From a bacterium (GTDB lineage Bacteria > AUK180): a stretch of DNA of 14,644 nucleotides. Positions within the stretch are counted from its first letter, which is position 1. Every line of letters begins with the position of its first letter. The stretch lies in the NCBI GenBank assembly GCA_021162505.1, contig JAGGYO010000266.1:1-14644 (forward strand), given 5' to 3'. Under the pieces are notes generated by a model. That model saw only the letters and a program-made list of their open reading frames with translations, did no database searches and was not told the origin of the DNA. A program made the position numbers and the translations under genes. Positions 13,667 to 14,644 of the stretch are shown here, one piece after another.

Positions 13667-14098
13667 TTATTTGGTAAATTTACTAAGCCCAGGATTGTAT
13701 ATATAGGTTCTTTTATTTAATTTCTTAATATTTTTTAATTCATAATTATCAATATGTTTAAAATTCATATTGTTCTTTAAAATGATGGTATCAATGAAAG
13801 CAATTAATAAATATAGAAGAATAATGATAAAAAAAATTCTAAAATTAAAGTGATTATACACATACTCCGATATTTTCTTAGAAATAAGAAAAGAAAATCC
13901 TGTCATCAAACCGAATATCCAGCTTATACAAGTAAAAAATTTTGAATATTTTATTTCGAAAACACCCTTACAATAATGGCATTTAACATATTTGGCTTTG
14001 AATTTTTTCTTTAATACTTTTTTGGGTATCAGTACATTTCCACAATGCGGGCATAAATAAGCAAGCTCTTCATTTAATAATGTTTTCTTTTTCTTCAT
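13667..14098 (-). CDS. Zinc-ribbon membrane protein (paralogue of 11258-11698)
   Basis: 143 residues. Cysteines at 16, 19, 40 and 43 (LCPHC and VKCHYC followed by FEIK) form a zinc ribbon at exactly the residue positions seen in the 146-residue protein at 11258-11698. Two membrane helices follow at about 55-75 and 89-110, then a basic tail. The shared N-terminal segment (LCPxCxN through YVKC to FEIK) supports common descent; the membrane parts have diverged. The ATG is the only plausible start and has no SD. The TATAAT of a promoter ends just five bases before it, so the mRNA may be leaderless. Function unknown. Confidence 0.72.
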   Translation of the reverse strand: MKKKKTLLNEELAYLCPHCGNVLIPKKVLKKKFKAKYVKCHYCKGVFEIKYSKFFTCISWIFGLMTGFSFLISKKISEYVYNHFNFRIFFIIILLYLLIAFIDTIILKNNMNFKHIDNYELKNIKKLNKRTYIYNPGLSKFTK

Positions 14099-14103
14099 AC
14101 TTA

Positions 14104-14131
14104 ATTATACAAAATATCTGTGCTTTTGCAA
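14104..14131 (-). promoter_or_regulatory. Promoter of the zinc-ribbon gene, possibly giving a leaderless mRNA
   Basis: On the minus strand: -35 TTGCAA (14131-14126), 16-bp spacer and consensus -10 TATAAT (14109-14104). The expected start of transcription falls at about 14097-14098, the first base of the ATG. The -35 lies within the palindrome TTTTGCAAAA (14124-14133). Confidence 0.55.
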
Positions 14132-14214
14132 AATTGTAATATTTTCAAGATATTTTTGAAATTATACCGTTCAATTAACAGTTTTGCAAGTAAGTATAGA
14201 CTAGTTTATTCACA

Positions 14215-14250
14215 TGTTAATTAATATTATTGAAATTTAAGAAATTAACA
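14215..14250. repeat. Weak A+T-rich inverted repeat downstream of the flippase
   Basis: TGTTAATT (14215-14222) and AATTAACA (14243-14250) are perfect inverted copies with a 20-nt gap. A third AATTAACA lies at 14173-14180. No T-run follows on the minus strand, so it is not a convincing terminator for the flippase gene. It may be chance in A+T-rich DNA. Confidence 0.25.
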
Positions 14251-14266
14251 CTATTATTGATACCAA

Positions 14267-14644
14267 TTATTTTCTTTCTGCCATAGATAAATTATTGGAT
14301 CTCTTAAAAAAAATAAACATAATTATTAAAAAAAAGCTAATTTTAACAAATAAACTGAAGAAATAAGGTAAATTTATGTTATTTAGAAGATAAAAAACTG
14401 GAAGTGTTAATAAAACCAATAATAATCCAGGTAAAAATATTTTAATTGGAATTACTTCTTCCTTTAATATAAATCGGGCATTTATATAATGAAGAATTGC
14501 TAAAAAGAAAAAAGATACCATTGTAGTAAATGCTGCTGCAAAAATACCGTATTTGGGAATAAAAATATAGTTTAAAATAATATTTAATATGCCGGCAATC
14601 AATGAATTTATTGAAACCAACAAAGTTTTTTTCTTATATAATGC
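14267..14644 (-). CDS. Polysaccharide/oligosaccharide flippase, C-terminal part (partial)
   Basis: The frame is open to the right edge of the window; the first seven visible residues are ALYKKKT, so the gene starts outside and the TTG at 14621-14623 is an internal leucine codon. About 125 residues are seen. The segment SLIAGILNIILNYIFIPKYGIFAAAF is the hallmark of MOP-superfamily flippases (RfbX/Wzx type, polysaccharide biosynthesis C-terminal domain). It contains the asparagine-rich helix followed by IPKYGI and a small-residue-rich helix, with two more membrane helices at about 14330-14460. It would move lipid-linked oligosaccharide across the inner membrane. Surface-glycan genes probably continue to the right. 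The short basic tail ends at TAA 14269-14267. Confidence 0.82.
   Translation of the reverse strand, partial: ALYKKKTLLVSINSLIAGILNIILNYIFIPKYGIFAAAFTTMVSFFFLAILHYINARFILKEEVIPIKIFLPGLLLVLLTLPVFYLLNNINLPYFFSLFVKISFFLIIMFIFFKRSNNLSMAERK

Noticed and set aside
14621..14623. TTG as the start of the flippase fragment
   Set aside because: The frame stays open to the window edge and the protein is only the C-terminal part of a much longer family, so the codon is internal.

Overview
The window is A+T-rich bacterial DNA with short leaders, many overlapping genes and good Shine-Dalgarno (SD) sequences. The gene content is bacterial: YebC, RuvABC, an EF-G paralogue, transketolase and a flippase. A clean sigma-54 promoter and arrays of short extragenic palindromes would fit a Gram-negative-type lineage, possibly one of the low-GC candidate phyla near the FCB group. 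No rRNA or other phylogenetic marker is present, so this placement is a guess. I see no tRNA, rRNA, CRISPR array, transposase or phage gene.

Region 1 (1-5806, minus strand) is one tight operon: yebC, an EF-G-like translation GTPase paralogue, ruvC, ruvA, ruvB and a SAM methyltransferase. All junctions are abutting or overlapping. One good sigma-70-type promoter (5778-5806) lies in front, with an 18-bp palindrome upstream of it. The Ruv proteins branch-migrate and cleave Holliday junctions. YebC and the EF-G paralogue point to the ribosome. The EF-G paralogue has altered G-domain motifs: DSPGF instead of DTPGH, and NGLD instead of NKxD.

Region 2 (about 5807-6294) has no conventional gene. It holds a row of small hairpins, tandem copies and direct repeats typical of dispersed extragenic elements. 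It ends in a near-consensus sigma-54 promoter driving an exported VIT/von Willebrand A protein (6295-8469, plus strand). A 15-codon ORF in the predicted leader overlaps its start codon.

Region 3 (8472-10301, minus) is a full-length transketolase converging on the VIT/VWA gene with a 2-bp gap. Its promoter is at 10322-10350, and two copies of an imperfect 18-bp palindrome lie further upstream.

Region 4 (10465-12068, minus) is a three-gene overlapping operon: a four-helix membrane protein, a zinc-ribbon membrane protein and a second SAM methyltransferase. It diverges from a flavin-dependent NAD(P)H disulfide-reductase-type enzyme (12320-13666, plus); both promoters are visible in the 251-bp gap.

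Region 5 (13667-14644, minus) holds a second zinc-ribbon membrane protein, paralogous to the one at 11258, with its four cysteines at the same residue numbers and possibly a leaderless mRNA. It is followed by the C-terminal part of a polysaccharide flippase that runs off the right edge.

Most of the window is housekeeping or ordinary accessory content. The points most worth a second look are the EF-G paralogue fused into a yebC-ruvCAB operon, the sigma-54/VIT-VWA unit with its possible leader peptide, the paired palindromes at 10401-10457, and the paralogous zinc-ribbon membrane proteins.
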